Shown here piece after piece: positions 20,735 to 31,257 of a DNA stretch of 64,000 bases (positions are counted from its first letter, which is position 1; each line of letters opens with the position of its first letter). The stretch is from Angiostrongylus vasorum. Lineage: Eukaryota > Nematoda > Chromadorea > Rhabditida > Metastrongylidae. The position numbers were made by a program, and so were the translations under genes. The stretch spans positions 62,001 through 126,000 of the forward strand of contig JADANN010000398.1 in the NCBI GenBank assembly GCA_018806985.1. Direction: 5' to 3'. The notes under the pieces are model-generated. The model saw only the letters and a list, made by a program, of their open reading frames with translations. It did not search any database and was not told where the DNA came from.

Positions 20735-23700
20735 ACGAGATACTTACGTACTTGCTCGGATACTTGGGCGGTCCATCTTCACGAGCTGTGCGGACCCCAG
20801 CACATATGCCATTCGTTCCTTTCACTGGCAATCGTAGTCCATGGTGGAGGTAAGCATGGCAACGCGTGCGAGTCTCGTACCGTGATCTGTAAAGCAACTG
20901 CTGCTGCGGGTAGAGCTGATTAACTTTGCTTACGAATACGTCCGCCCAACGTGTAGGTGGTCGTCCTAGGGGGACGTTTTCATTCTCTTGGAGTCCACTC
21001 TACTGTTCTTTTCGTCCATCTGTCGTCTATTCTTCTCATTCTGTGACCGGCCCATCTATGCTTCGCTATCAATGTATATTCTCCTGTATCTCGAAGGTGT
21101 GACATATTTCGAAAGTCAGAGCTTCGCATTCCGGCTAGATATTGAAAGTGTCGGTTATATTTCAGAAAACATCGCTCAAATGTGAGTAGTGCGAAGCATT
21201 CTTGACGTAGTTAAAGTATCAACCCCTGTCTCCGCAGCATAACAGAGCGCTGGGAGGATCGTAGAATCGAAAAAGATGAGCGCGGATTTTCGGGTCCTTC
21301 AGTTCGTCGGTAGCTTCTTTGAGAGGCCCGAATGCGGCCCAAGCTGCTCTCCTTCCTCTATCTATTTCCTCCTTCATGTTGTTTTCCATGTTCATTGATT
21401 GCCCAAGGTATACGTACGAGGTGGTCTCTGCAATGAGAGAGCCATCCAATTCAATTTTTCCACCTTCGCACCATGGGTTTTTCATGAACTGGGTCTTCTT
21501 TCGATTTATGCGAAGTCCAATGTTTTCCCCCCGCTTCGTTGAGCTCGTTGATCATCGTCTCTGCTTCGCTAGCACTTCTTCAGAAGATGAAAATGTCGTC
21601 GGAAAAACGAAGATTTGATAGGAATTTTCCATCGATACGTATGCCTTTCTCATCCCCATCGAGTGACTTCATTATGCACTGCAGTGCGGCACTGAACAGT
21701 TTTAGCGATATTGTGTCGTCTTGTCGAACCTCTTTTTCTATGGGTATGGTAAGAGGTCCATGGAAAAGCTGTATTTTCGTAGTGCAGTTCCGATAACAGT
21801 CGGACAGAGTCCTTATGTAGGACGGGTCCGCTCCTTGGTCGCCGAGCGCTGATAGGGATTGCATTCGTTTCGGCACTGTCAAACGCTTTTTCATAGTCGA
21901 CAAAGGTCAGGACTAGAGGCAAGTGGTATTCCCGACAAACTTCAATGACCCTGGACACGGTTTGGATGTGGTCCATACAGCAAAATCTTTTCCGAAATCC
22001 TGCTTTCTCGACTTGTTGCGCCTCATCCAATGTCCTTGATATGTGCGAGAGGATAATCTTCGTGAAGAGCTTGTAGAGTACACTCCATATGGGACGATAG
22101 TTACGAAGGTCGGTTCGGTCTCCTTTCTTGGGCAGGATGACCGTACGCGACGTCCTCCACTGGTCTGGGATTTTTTCCTTTTCAAGCTAGGCTGTCGTAT
22201 GATTTGCGAGAAGCACGTGTAAATTGCGGCCTCCAGCTCTAAGGAAATCGGCGGTGACATTGTCTGGTCCTGGAGCTGTGCCTGTTTTCATGCTTTCTAT
22301 CGCAACTCGAACCACCAGCGGGGATATTAATGTCCGGGACGGGGATTGTGGAACGGAAAAAGGTTGGTGTAGAACGTTTCCCCTATTAATCCCATATCAT
22401 GGCGGGAACTTTTGACGATCCCATCTTCGTTCATCAGAGCTGACAGCGGAACATTATAATCACACAAGTCTCGACTGCATTTTTTTCAGACTGCTTCTAT
22501 TCTTTGATCCTTCCAGTAGTTTCTTCTGCTTTTACTGTTGTAGATCTTCCTGTAAAGCTATTCTGCAGCTGGCATTTATTACCAGCCATGTCAAACGTGT
22601 TGCAGTAGGATCAAGCTTCAGTTTCCTTCTCTTTTCGAGCAACTCCTTAGTTGTGACGGAGATGCGATCCCATCTTCTTGCTTGAGGAACTGAGATGAAT
22701 TCGGCACAGCTTTTCAGTCCTTCGACAAGCAGCTCGTAGTCTTCGATCGCGTCTTCTTTAATCTGCCAGTCACGTTTGGGTAGGACTTCGTTCAGAATGT
22801 TCTCATCGTATACAGCTAGACTTTTTCCTCGTGGCCGATGAAGAGAGTTTTTTCCAAGCTTGTGGCTTAATCGAATCTTCGCGCAAAGAAGGCGGTGATC
22901 GGAACCAGTACAGAACAACGGGACTACCGATGTATCAAGTAGGCACCATCTTCTGTTTGTCAGAATATGGTCGATCTCAGCATGAGTCATGCCGCTGAGG
23001 AGACTCCCATGTCCAACGGCGGCATTCTTTCTTCTGGAAAAACGAGTTTCGATGGAAGAGACGTGCTGCTGACAGGAGTCCTGCGAGACGGTTCCCATTC
23101 TCATTTCTTTCCCCTAATCCAAGATTTCCGATCCTGTATTCTCTCTCGTTGGCCTTTCCTATTCTAGAGCTGAAGTCTCCGACAACAAATTTATGATATG
23201 CTTTATCATTGCGGATGACTTCCTCCAACTGATAGTAGAACGCATTTAATTCGTACTCATCAGCTGCGTCGGTCGGTGAGTAGCAGTTGATGATAGTGAT
23301 CTTCTTATGATGCGACAGTTGAAGACAGAAGACGGCTATGCGAGGGAAAAAGGATCTCGTATGAGTCGACGAGATGGACAGTGGACGGGTGGACGACAAA
23401 GCCTACGCCGCCGACATTTCGTGACGGGACCTTTTCTCCACGGATGACAAGGGTCCCGTTGTTTAGTTGGCGTATGTCGCTCTTTTTTGATTTTTGTTTC
23501 TTGAAAGCGATCACGTGAAATTTAATGCGATCTGCGGCTAAAAGAAGGGCTTGAAGATCGGCGTCTGTGGAGAGTGTTCTAACATTATACGTGCATAGTA
23601 AGAAACAATCTCCATGGCGTGTCGTGCGTGTGTTCGTCAGATCCGGTTCCAATGACGTCCTGCGTAACCCGAGATTTTCTGGCCTCTCACCGGTCGTCTC

Positions 23701-23990
23701 ACCGCACGACGTCATAGACGGGAGCATCCAGTGTGCGGGGTACTGAGGCTGGCCTATTGCTGGTCGTGCAACTTGGTCCTCCCTGGAGTTCTGACGTAAC
23801 CTCGCAAGGGCGTATCCACGTCTTCACCACAATGTGGATCGGAGGGAGGTGTATTTTCGGAGACGAATCCTTCGCTCGGTCTTCCTACTAGTTGATTCGG
23901 AGAGATGTCAAAACCGAAATCAGAAACAAAAGTAGGAATGAAAAAAGTAACCGACCGCTCAAGGACGATGTAGAGGCCGAATCCGTTCAA
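20735..23990 (-). mobile_element. RTE-clade non-LTR retrotransposon (LINE), decayed
   Basis: About 3.2 kb on the minus strand. 5' region 23990-23730; endonuclease 23600-22850; reverse transcriptase about 22300-21400; C-terminal region to about 20800; and a 3' end reading ggtccgcacagctcgtgaag, ggaccgcccaagtatccgag, caagtacg. The order EN-RT in one frame, the short 3' UTR and the tail of short repeats fit RTE. Several frameshifts and catalytic changes mean it cannot be autonomous. No target duplication was identified. Confidence 0.85.
20790..23727 (-). pseudogene. RTE endonuclease-reverse transcriptase ORF, broken
   Basis: Endonuclease pieces: CTYNVRTLS (near 23595), [12 protein letters not shown] where the catalytic Glu of LQE is lost, [32 protein letters not shown] (Asn of GDFN changed to Ser), EIDHILTNRRW and GSDHRLLCAKI with the catalytic His kept. 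RT pieces: EKAGFRKRFCCMDHIQTV, motif A TFVDYEKAFDS (about 21904-21875), motif B RQDDTISLKLFSAALQ, and motif C FSDDIF (FADD changed to FSDD, about 21594-21580). Then SYVYLGQSMN and RRAAWAAFGPLKEATDEL, typical of RTE C-terminal parts. At least four frame changes were seen. Confidence 0.85.
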
Positions 23991-24174
23991 TCAATAACTC
24001 AAAATATTTGTCCATTTCCTCTTATGCTGAGCAAGTGACAAAGCAGTCATCTTTGCATCTAAAGTAGAGTAATGGCCGGAGATCAGTTACTATATACGAG
24101 ATAAGGAAACATAACAAAAAAATATCATTGAGATTAAGACATTTTTGAATATTTCATTATTAATTTAAAGCGAT

Positions 24175-24520
24175 CCATGTTACACATCTACTGTGCGAAT
24201 CCCAGAACTTCTTGAATTCGAATCATTTCCTCGCTACCATAACTGAAGGAGGTTATCAAACTTTTTTACATGCGACTTCGGCTGCTGCTGAAAGTTTTTT
24301 TTTCATCATGAATGTTGTTGCGTGCTGGTCGAGTCGATCCTCCCTGTAGGCCTGAGACAGTCCAGCTAGAGGGTTCCCACTTGGATTGCAGGGAGTGGAC
24401 TTTTTCCTGAAAAGTCCGGTACTAGTTTCCGGATACGGGAGGGATAAGAGGCTTAGCGAGGAGGGAGCGGCACTGAACCAGCACTATGCTCTGATGGCCG
24501 CCATCACTACTACTGTGTTA
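24175..24520 (-). repeat. Family D SINE-like repeat
   Basis: Plus-strand landmarks: acacatctactgtgcgaatc, catcatgaatgttgttgcgt, gctggtcgagtcgatcctcc, aaagtccggtactagtttcc, gggagggataagaggcttag. Same order as the 53.0-kb copy. Confidence 0.6.
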
Positions 24521-25782
24521 CCCATCTCTTCAAAGTAGATATCTTAAGGCAGAAATGATTATCCCAAGAGAGAAATCCAAAAAAAGAACTCGAAGTCATT
24601 TTGTAGGCTTGGGATTAACTGCCAAAACTCAAAAAATGAACCGTATTTACGAGATATGAAGTACCTGCCCTATAAATACAAGCGAATTTCATCCCTAAGT
24701 TTCAGTGCGGTTTTCACAAGGACTTTTTAGCTTTTACGGCTGCATCCTTGAATGCATAAGAAATCTACTTGGGTGGTCAAGGTACCATCTGGGTGGCTTT
24801 CATTACTCAACCTGGTATGATTATGAGCAATAAAAAAAAGACGAGTAATTACGGTGTAAAGAAAGTCATAGGAATCAAATGGATTTGCGTTTCTTGGTGA
24901 AGTTATGGTTATGTAGCGCGAACGAGTAGCCCGCATATCACTACGGCCTCACCCAACATTTGGAGTAGAAGAAAACCAAAGTGCTACGAGTTATTAAATA
25001 AACTCATGGATGAATAAAAATTCCAGGCGTTTGCGTCGTTTCATCCGATGGCTCTAGAAACGCGGTTTTCTCTTATGGATTTTGTAAAGAAATTTTCTAG
25101 GCTTCTTTTTCTTACATCGTTTCCTTAATTAAAGGGAATTGTTCATTCCTAATCAAAATAAAAAAGGATCCAAATATGTTGCCTTTCTCAACCTATAAAG
25201 GCTACGAATTTGAATTACATACAGCCAACTGAAGCTTAGCGCAAGCAACGGGATAAACGTAAGCACTGATTAGATAGAATGGAAAATGACTGAAAGACGA
25301 TGGAAGGAGAAGAGGCAGAGGAAGGGGTAGAGTTTGTACCTGCGAGGTGGAACCTCACGACTCACGTGAGGAATGTCGCCCCATCAGTCAGACGACGGGC
25401 TTCCAGCACTATCGCCACGTACTATCAAAGAAATTAGCACTAAAATTTAACTCTGATGCCAACGGTACAACTAGACTTCTTCTGAAAAGAATAGTAATTT
25501 AAAAAAAAGTAATGAGATTATTTTTTTTAGTAACGACGGCAACATCGCAACAAGTATTTGGCTTCCATCATTCTGTCGTCATTACCATCGCCTACCTATT
25601 GCTAAACACCTGATGTGTCCATATGCATGATATCTTAGTTACACTTTGTTAGTGCACTATATCTACAACACTTGTTCAAGCAAGTACATCGAGTCTAAAA
25701 GAAGAAATGAACAAAGAAAAAGAAGGGGTTTTTTCAAGAATGGTTTAGCTCTTATTTTGTGTCTATTCTTTTTTTCATTCCA
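24521..25782. other. No gene recognised (1.26 kb)
   Basis: AT-rich, with no frame showing domain features and no clear family A-D copy. Confidence 0.4.
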
Positions 25783-25990
25783 GGTTGTGATGTGAAGTAC
25801 AACCACAACGATGCTGGGATATGAACAAAACTTGGAAGTTCATGTGCACTTCGAACTGGCGACTACTCTCAGGTGGTCTGGCTGAGAGAAAAGCAAACTA
25901 AGAGCCTCGATTTGTGCAGTGGATAGCACGTGAGCACTTGAGGTTCCGAGTTTCGCTCATATCTAAGCATCCTTGTTTTGCAAGAACTTT
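25783..25990. repeat. Family B-related fold-back, diverged
   Basis: aagtacaaccacaacgatgc and tgggatatg on the left face a degraded inverted counterpart (atctaagcatccttgttttg) on the right, with ggctgagagaaaagcaaact and a weak tRNA-like part between. Confidence 0.45.
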
Positions 25991-26357
25991 ATCTGGATCG
26001 CGCTAAACTAAGCAAATCAATCGATCTATCTCACGAATAACGGCTATGTTCTTCGGAATGGAGCTGCTGAGATTACTTTGTGAACGGGTCGGTTGACGGT
26101 TAATTGCTGCTTTTGTTGAGAGCTAACTGCTAGGGGAGCTGTTGAGTCGAGCAGTAGAGCAGCATAGGGTTCACTACCAATCACTTCGATATCAGAACAC
26201 GACATGTAAGAAGGAGAATTTCTGACTGATTAAATTAATTCTATCTAAACTGAGTAGATGTACGGCTAAAATGGAGTAAGGATCGTTGAGCAGAGAGGAC
26301 ATCAAAAAATAGAGCCGTGCATTTACAGAAAAAAAGGTTGAACGAGACATCTAAAGA
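25991..26357. other. No gene recognised
   Basis: Unassigned sequence up to the target duplication of PLE copy 4. Confidence 0.35.
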
Positions 26358-26466
26358 AGGGAACCCATTTATTCACATGGTCTTACAGACTGATCTCCTT
26401 TAGCTGATGCGAGGTTGGTATAGGTCTTCGTTGTCGTTGTCGTTGTTGTTGGTGTTGTTGGTCGAT

Positions 26467-26502
26467 GGCTGACGTTTCGGCGATTTCGCCTTCCTCAGAG
26501 CC
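26467..26502 (-). ncRNA. Hammerhead ribozyme (type I, very short stem III), PLE copy 4 left arm
   Basis: The same 36 nt as at 9351-9386 and 33402-33437: stem I GGCU/AGCC, CUGAGGA, GGCG-AAAU-CGCC, GAAA, CGUC. The core is intact and lies on the minus strand of the inverted arm. Confidence 0.85.
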
Positions 26503-26614
26503 TGGACGTATTTCATATTACAATGCTTTAATTATTCGATGGAAAAGGCTAAGGTATTAGTGAAGATCAAAATTTTAAATAGATGGTGTTAGGTGGTGGG
26601 TTAGGATGCTACGG

Positions 26615-26835
26615 TCAAACTGAAATGCTACTCACCGTGTTGTTATGAGTGGGACTGGCCCACGCGTTGTTCACGTGAGGGTCGCGAGCAAGACGCACCC
26701 CGGGGTCAAAACATCGTTTTGAAATAGGCGCCAAGTCACGTGTGATAGTGAGGCATTCGTCTTGCCGGTTCAACTTTGGATTTTTGAAATTTATCCAAAA
26801 CGCTTCAAGAGCTTTGCACGTTGATGTTTTCCGAA
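26615..26835 (-). pseudogene. GIY-YIG endonuclease C-terminus in inverted arm of PLE copy 4
   Basis: Minus strand: KTSTCKALEAFWINFKNPKL, then NRQDECLTITRDLAPISK and CFDPGVRLARDPHVNN. It aligns with the EN tail of PLE copies 2 and 3. This segment is deleted from the sense half of the same element. Confidence 0.75.
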
Positions 26836-26837
26836 AA

Positions 26838-27600
26838 AACAACCAACCGAAAACTGGCTTCCATTCTTAAACATCCAAGTAAAGCTCTAAGAAAGTGGCT
26901 GTATAACAAAATGGTATCGTAAGCCAAGTGGTAAGAATATACTAGTTCACTACCTCTCCTCTCGTCCTTCACACATGAAAAAAAGCACTTATCAAAAAGC
27001 ATTTCACCGTACGGCTAAAAAATGTGTGCACAGGAGAAGAGGAGAGGAAGGGATCGCAAAACCTGGCACGAAAAATTGCCATTTCCAATGGCTACGACGT
27101 AGAAGCCATTCGGGTTGGACAAAAAACATAGGGTGGTTCCCCAAAATAATGTTTCGGACGTAAGTAAGATCCCTTTTAAGCTACCCTTCATATCAAATGA
27201 AATAAGTTACGCCATTAAGAGATGCTTAAGAAAAGTGGTCTTCAAAAAATTATATAACGATTATTGACATCCCACCCAATACCCTACGCCGTCAGTTAGT
27301 TTGCAACCGCCTCTATGATCGTTTGTGCAGCTCAGAAAACTGTGTGATCTGTCCTAACGGGAGAGACGGGGATTGCACGATTTCAAGTATAATATACTTG
27401 ATCTCATGTAACGCATGCGGGGAGGGAAATATAATATTGGGGAAACGGGTAGACCACTTTGTGTCCGCATAAAAGGACATCTAGATGGGAAAGCTAAAAT
27501 TCGTCAAAACACTCCCCCTAGGTAAGCATAGGGCACTCGTGCTCGCGACCCCACGTGAACAAGGTGAGGGCCAGTCCCACTCGTAACATCACGGTGAGTA
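26838..27600 (+). pseudogene. PLE RT thumb and GIY-YIG endonuclease, copy 4 sense part
   Basis: Very similar to copy 1: thumb words (KPSGKNILVHYLSS), the PFKLPFISNEISYAIKR region, NTLRRQLVCNRLYDRLC, a CxxC and ISCNACGG. It has more small indels than copy 1, for example extra A bases near 27125 and 27248 and a four-base ATAT addition near 27432 inside the YIG motif. It shares copy 1's internal EN deletion. Confidence 0.8.
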
Positions 27601-27718
27601 GCCCTTCAGTTTGACCGTAGCATCCTAACTCACCATCTATTTGAAACTTTGATCTTAATATTAAATACTTTAGCTTTTCCACCGAATAATTAAAGTATTC
27701 TTATATAAAATACGTCCA

Positions 27719-27752
27719 GGCTCTGAGGAAGGCGAATGCCGAAACGTCAGCC
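27719..27752 (+). ncRNA. Hammerhead ribozyme (type I, very short stem III), PLE copy 4 right end
   Basis: GGCU, CUGAGGA, A-GGC-GAAU-GCC, GAAA, CGUC, AGCC. All core positions are intact. Stem II is one pair shorter than in the left-arm version. Confidence 0.85.
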
Positions 27753-27950
27753 ATCGACCAACAAAACCAACAACAACGACAACCACAACGAAGACCTATA
27801 CCAACCTCGCATCAGCTAAAGAAGATCAGTTTATAAGATCATATAAATAAATACATCAACTACCTATGCCGAGGTTTATAGAAAGTCGGTCTTTTGAGTT
27901 ATTAAGGGAACCCATTGTTCGGACTATAAATAACTAGTAGCTCAAATACA

Positions 27951-28230
27951 TAAGGATAAGTAAGGATAAAGCACTCGGTGTTGATCAATCCCTGAGAAAT
28001 GCGCTATGTATTCGACTTCAATAAGCATCGTTTGGAGGCGATTGAATGCATATCTAGCCTTTACGGTGACTCGCGGTGACCCATGTATGGAGCCAGTGCT
28101 GCTATCCTCCTAAACCAGTGTGGTACCAATTTGCCGACCCCGGAGGGATGGAAGGCTTGATGAGCAACGAGCTCGGGGATCGATCCCTTGTATGCTGCAG
28201 GGCGTCTCCGACTATTGCTCCACACGAGCC
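27951..28230 (-). repeat. Family A tRNA-derived SINE, full length
   Basis: The tail on the plus strand is aaggataag/taaggataaa, a tandem of the AAGGATA unit. The body is complete (gttgatcaatccctgag to cacacgagcc). The box-B-like ggggatcgatccc is well kept. Confidence 0.8.
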
Positions 28231-28345
28231 GATATATACAATGAGGTGCAGGTTGAGAAATGTGGGAAACAGATTAAGTAATTAACTACTTCTAACGATT
28301 ATCTTTGCGAACGAGTTGTCAAGTGATTTTGCAATATTTCCAATT

Positions 28346-28655
28346 TTAACTTCTTATTTACCGCCTACTCTTTTTAACGGCAGTGTATATATTGCGAAAT
28401 ATAACTTCAACGAAGCTGAGATATTTACAAAATTCTGGACCACATGTGCCTATGGTGGGGAACGAACGCGCTATTGTCCTTTCCGGGAAGTAGCGCGCTC
28501 ACCACCACACCATGCGAATCCTTCGTTTCGCCTGTCACTCAGATAGTTCTATTGATCTTTTTCCATCAGCAATCACCCGTCAGCGGGATTGATCTGGGGA
28601 GCCCAAATCGGCAACGAACCCAGTTAAGCTGAGGCTGCAGTTATAATCACAATTT
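28346..28655 (-). repeat. Family B repeat, full length
   Basis: Plus-strand order: tttaccgcctactcttttta, attgcgaaatataacttca, gagatatttacaaaattctg, the tRNA-like gaacgaacgcgctattg and gcgctcaccaccacacc, ttcgtttcgcctgtc, gggattgatctggggag, ccagttaagctgaggctgc. Confidence 0.75.
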
Positions 28656-28950
28656 TAACTTCTTATTTACTGCCTACTCTTTTTAACGGTAGTGTATATA
28701 TTGCGAAATATAACTTTAATGATGCTGAGATATTTGTAAAACTCCGGACCGCAGGTGCCGCACGAAGAAGCTGACGGGTGATTGCTGATGGCAGAAGATC
28801 AAAAGAACTAGCTGAGACTGGCGAAACGAAGGACCCGCATGGTGTGGTGGTGAGCGCGCTACTCACCGGCAAGGACAATAGCACGTTCGTTCTCCACCGT
28901 AGACACGTGCGGTCCGGAGTTTTGCAAATATCTCAGCGTCATTAAAGTTA
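28656..28950 (+). repeat. Family B repeat, rearranged fold-back copy
   Basis: It starts with the inverted 3' end (tttactgcctactcttttta), then switches directly into gattgctgatggcagaag, the tRNA-like part ggtgtggtggtgagcgcgc and gcacgttcgttctcc, and gttttgcaaatatctcagcg. It directly abuts the preceding copy. Confidence 0.7.
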
Positions 28951-28971
28951 GATTTTTGCAATACTTGACAC

Positions 28972-29345
28972 TTGAACGGCCCGTCCTCACTGGTTGTGCG
29001 GTGCCCAGCATAATCGCCTTTTATCGGAGATTTGCTGGTTAAGTCACTGTGGTTCCTTGGAATCCCGAGGTCAGCCTGGCCAAAGTCTGCCCCAGGTCTT
29101 CACCACCAGGAGCAGTCGCAGCCCTTGTGGATCAGAGGGAGATTTGCCCCCCATGCGACTTTGATACCAAGACGGTGGCGGATCCTGGTATTGGTTTACT
29201 CTTAGCTAGGCTTCCTGATGGAAACGCCGGACTTCTTCTCAGCTTGGGAGACCCCTGCCGGGGGGACGAATCCCCCCGCTGTACATCGCAGCTCGATACC
29301 CAGGAACACCTCCCAGGCACGATGAGGCGGTAAACCGTTGGGAGG
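28972..29345 (-). repeat. Family C repeat (RTE-tailed)
   Basis: Plus strand begins ttgaacggcccgtcctcact and ggttgtgcggtgcccagcat (the shared RTE tail), then ggtcagcctggccaaagtct and ggtggcggatcctggtattg, and ends gtaaaccgttgggagg. Confidence 0.75.
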
Positions 29346-29439
29346 ATTTTTTTTTGCAATATCTTTTAAAAAAAAGAATTTTGTGCCACGAATATTGAAA
29401 TAAGGCGCGAAAAGCACAATGCTGGATAACATACGAATG

Positions 29440-29745
29440 TTCGACTCGGTTCCATGACGACTGAGCCAGCAATGCTTTCAGAATAGGCGAATTGGGGCCG
29501 AACTTGTCTGGAAAGTGCTCTATCCAACCCACAATCTGGCGACCACTCGTGGTGAAGACTGGAGCTCTAGTAGAGCTATCCCAAAATCATAGATATAATC
29601 TATTCGACTTCAACGAGATTCATGAAGAAGATCAAATCGTCAAATGATAGCCGAACCCACAGAGTAATCCAAATGCCTTGTCGTGTGATGGATGTTAAAC
29701 GACGAAACAAAGGAACGAAGGTGCTGGAATACGTTCAGTGTGAAC
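29440..29745 (+). repeat. Family D-like repeat, diverged
   Basis: gccgaacttgtctggaaagt, then attcatgaagaagatcaaat and gatagccgaacccacagag, which match the reverse complement of the 11.0-kb copy. Confidence 0.4.
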
Positions 29746-30892
29746 TCGGATCGCATAAAAAATACTCAATTAGACTCCGCTTTTTCTACAGTACGTGTGA
29801 AAAACACTAGTTGACTGCTACGTTGTTGGAGCATGCGATAGAGAAAGCTAGCTTATCAGAAAGCTTATGTAAGAATTGTATTTCACAAAATCACTGGAAA
29901 ACAGTTTGACGGTGATGAACAAACAGATGTTCCAAAAAGAACTCTAGCACGCCCATGGCGGTGGCAACGCAAGAAACGTCGGAAATCCGCACTTCTGGAT
30001 TCCATCATAATCTTTTGTCGCATTTCTAATGGACACCAGTCCGAACTCATTGTGTCAATTCATACAGTTTTTGGACTACTGGAAAGAGAAACGTTTGGAA
30101 AAAGTTTCAACAAATATGCACTGAGAATGTCTTTCAGATGCTTGTGATGAGGGACGGAGTCTGTCTACGATGATGAACTGAAAGCAATTTAGTGCACCTA
30201 AATTGAGCTCCATAGTGTCGTCCGTCCTCAAACAGCAGAGTGCAATACTCGGTCAAATATAAGGCCCACTATGATTGCTCTTTTGAAGATATAAGCAAGT
30301 GAATATAGAGGGCAAATTTTCTCAGCGGATCCGGTCAGATGTCGTAGGGCTAACATAAATAAAGAAAGACGAGCAGAAAGCAGTCACGAGTTTACGAAAT
30401 TGAGGGTTTACGGGCGCCAAGGTTAATTTAGTAGGCGAGTTGCCGGATAACCAAGTGAACAAACAGGGATGCAACTAATCCCGATGAGTTAATACTGAAT
30501 AAATGACTACTTTCGAGCGACTCGTCTAAAACACAACAAAGTGAAGGGACGCTGCGAAACAAAGTATTTATGAGATCCACTAACGAAGGTTTGTTTTCTC
30601 CAGAGACGTTATCGTAAAAAACGCTTCGGCCTGTTGCACCGTCGTCGAGCCGCTGGTCGCATGGATCGTTTCCCTCACAGAAATCGCTGCGGTTGTGGCA
30701 GAATTTGAGGCACGGGATAACAAATTTTTTCTCCATTTGACAAAAGCTGGCAACGATCTGGCTAGCTCGATTCTGCTATCTAGGGAAAGTCACACTCGAT
30801 CAGCAACCAGCGTATTAGTGAGGGAAGATAAATGGGCCTTAACTTGCAACCGAAGCCAAATACGAGCTCTACCAGCTTCCTACACCTTTTAG
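29746..30892. other. No gene recognised (1.1 kb)
   Basis: Some open stretches of 60-100 codons occur on both strands near 30430-30890, but I see no domain, start or splice context that would support a gene. Confidence 0.35.
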
Positions 30893-30985
30893 ACGGCAGT
30901 TGAACGACAGCGAAATGCGCAAAAAGTGCTGGGATCCAAATGACGCGTGAAGACGGAACGTTTAAGTATCTGAGTACCAGCTATG
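30893..30985 (+). repeat. RTE/family C 3' end, old fragment
   Basis: gtgctgggatccaaatgacg, cgtgaagacggaacgtttaa and gtatctgagta follow the same order as the RTE tail at 20.75-20.83 kb. Confidence 0.5.
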
Positions 30986-31180
30986 CTTGGAATTCAGTTA
31001 TGCTGATGGCATGGAGTTCATCATCTGGAATCATTCGAGAGACAACTGAAGAGTTCAAGTTTGTCAACCGTCTAGATAAACACTACAATTGTGACAGTGG
31101 TTAAGCGACCGATGAGCTCTACTAATCTCGTAGCTAATTCCTTGTTTATAGATCATCTTCTGTGGCTAGTGGTGAAGATA

Positions 31181-31221
31181 ATGATGACGATGATGATGAT
31201 GATGATGATGATGAAGACGAA
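31181..31221. repeat. (GATGAT)n-like trinucleotide run
   Basis: About 40 bp of GAT/GAC/GAA triplets. In one frame it would encode a run of Asp and Glu within an open frame from about 31147 to 31257 (SSSVASGEDND...), but there is no independent sign of a gene. Confidence 0.7.
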
Positions 31222-31257
31222 GACGTTGGTGTTGCTAGCGGTGGCGGTAGGTGGTGA

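Larger units (their letters stand above)
26371..27903 (+). mobile_element. Penelope-like retroelement, copy 4, with long inverted 5' arm
   Basis: About 1.53 kb between a 13-bp target duplication aagggaacccatt (26358-26370 and 27904-27916). 26371 to about 26835 is minus-strand sequence of the 3' end (hammerhead, UTR and EN C-terminus). The strand then flips and the sense part runs from ENWLPF-like RT thumb sequence through EN to the 3' hammerhead and ggtcttttgagtt. The flip point differs from copy 1, so the two inversions are independent events. Confidence 0.85.

Noticed and set aside
21319..21618. Plus-strand frames within 21.3-23.2 kb
   Set aside because: Antisense shadows of the minus-strand RTE ORF.
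30428..30892. Two overlapping frames of 65-102 codons
   Set aside because: Opposite strands, no domain, no splice or start support, composition like flanking non-coding DNA.
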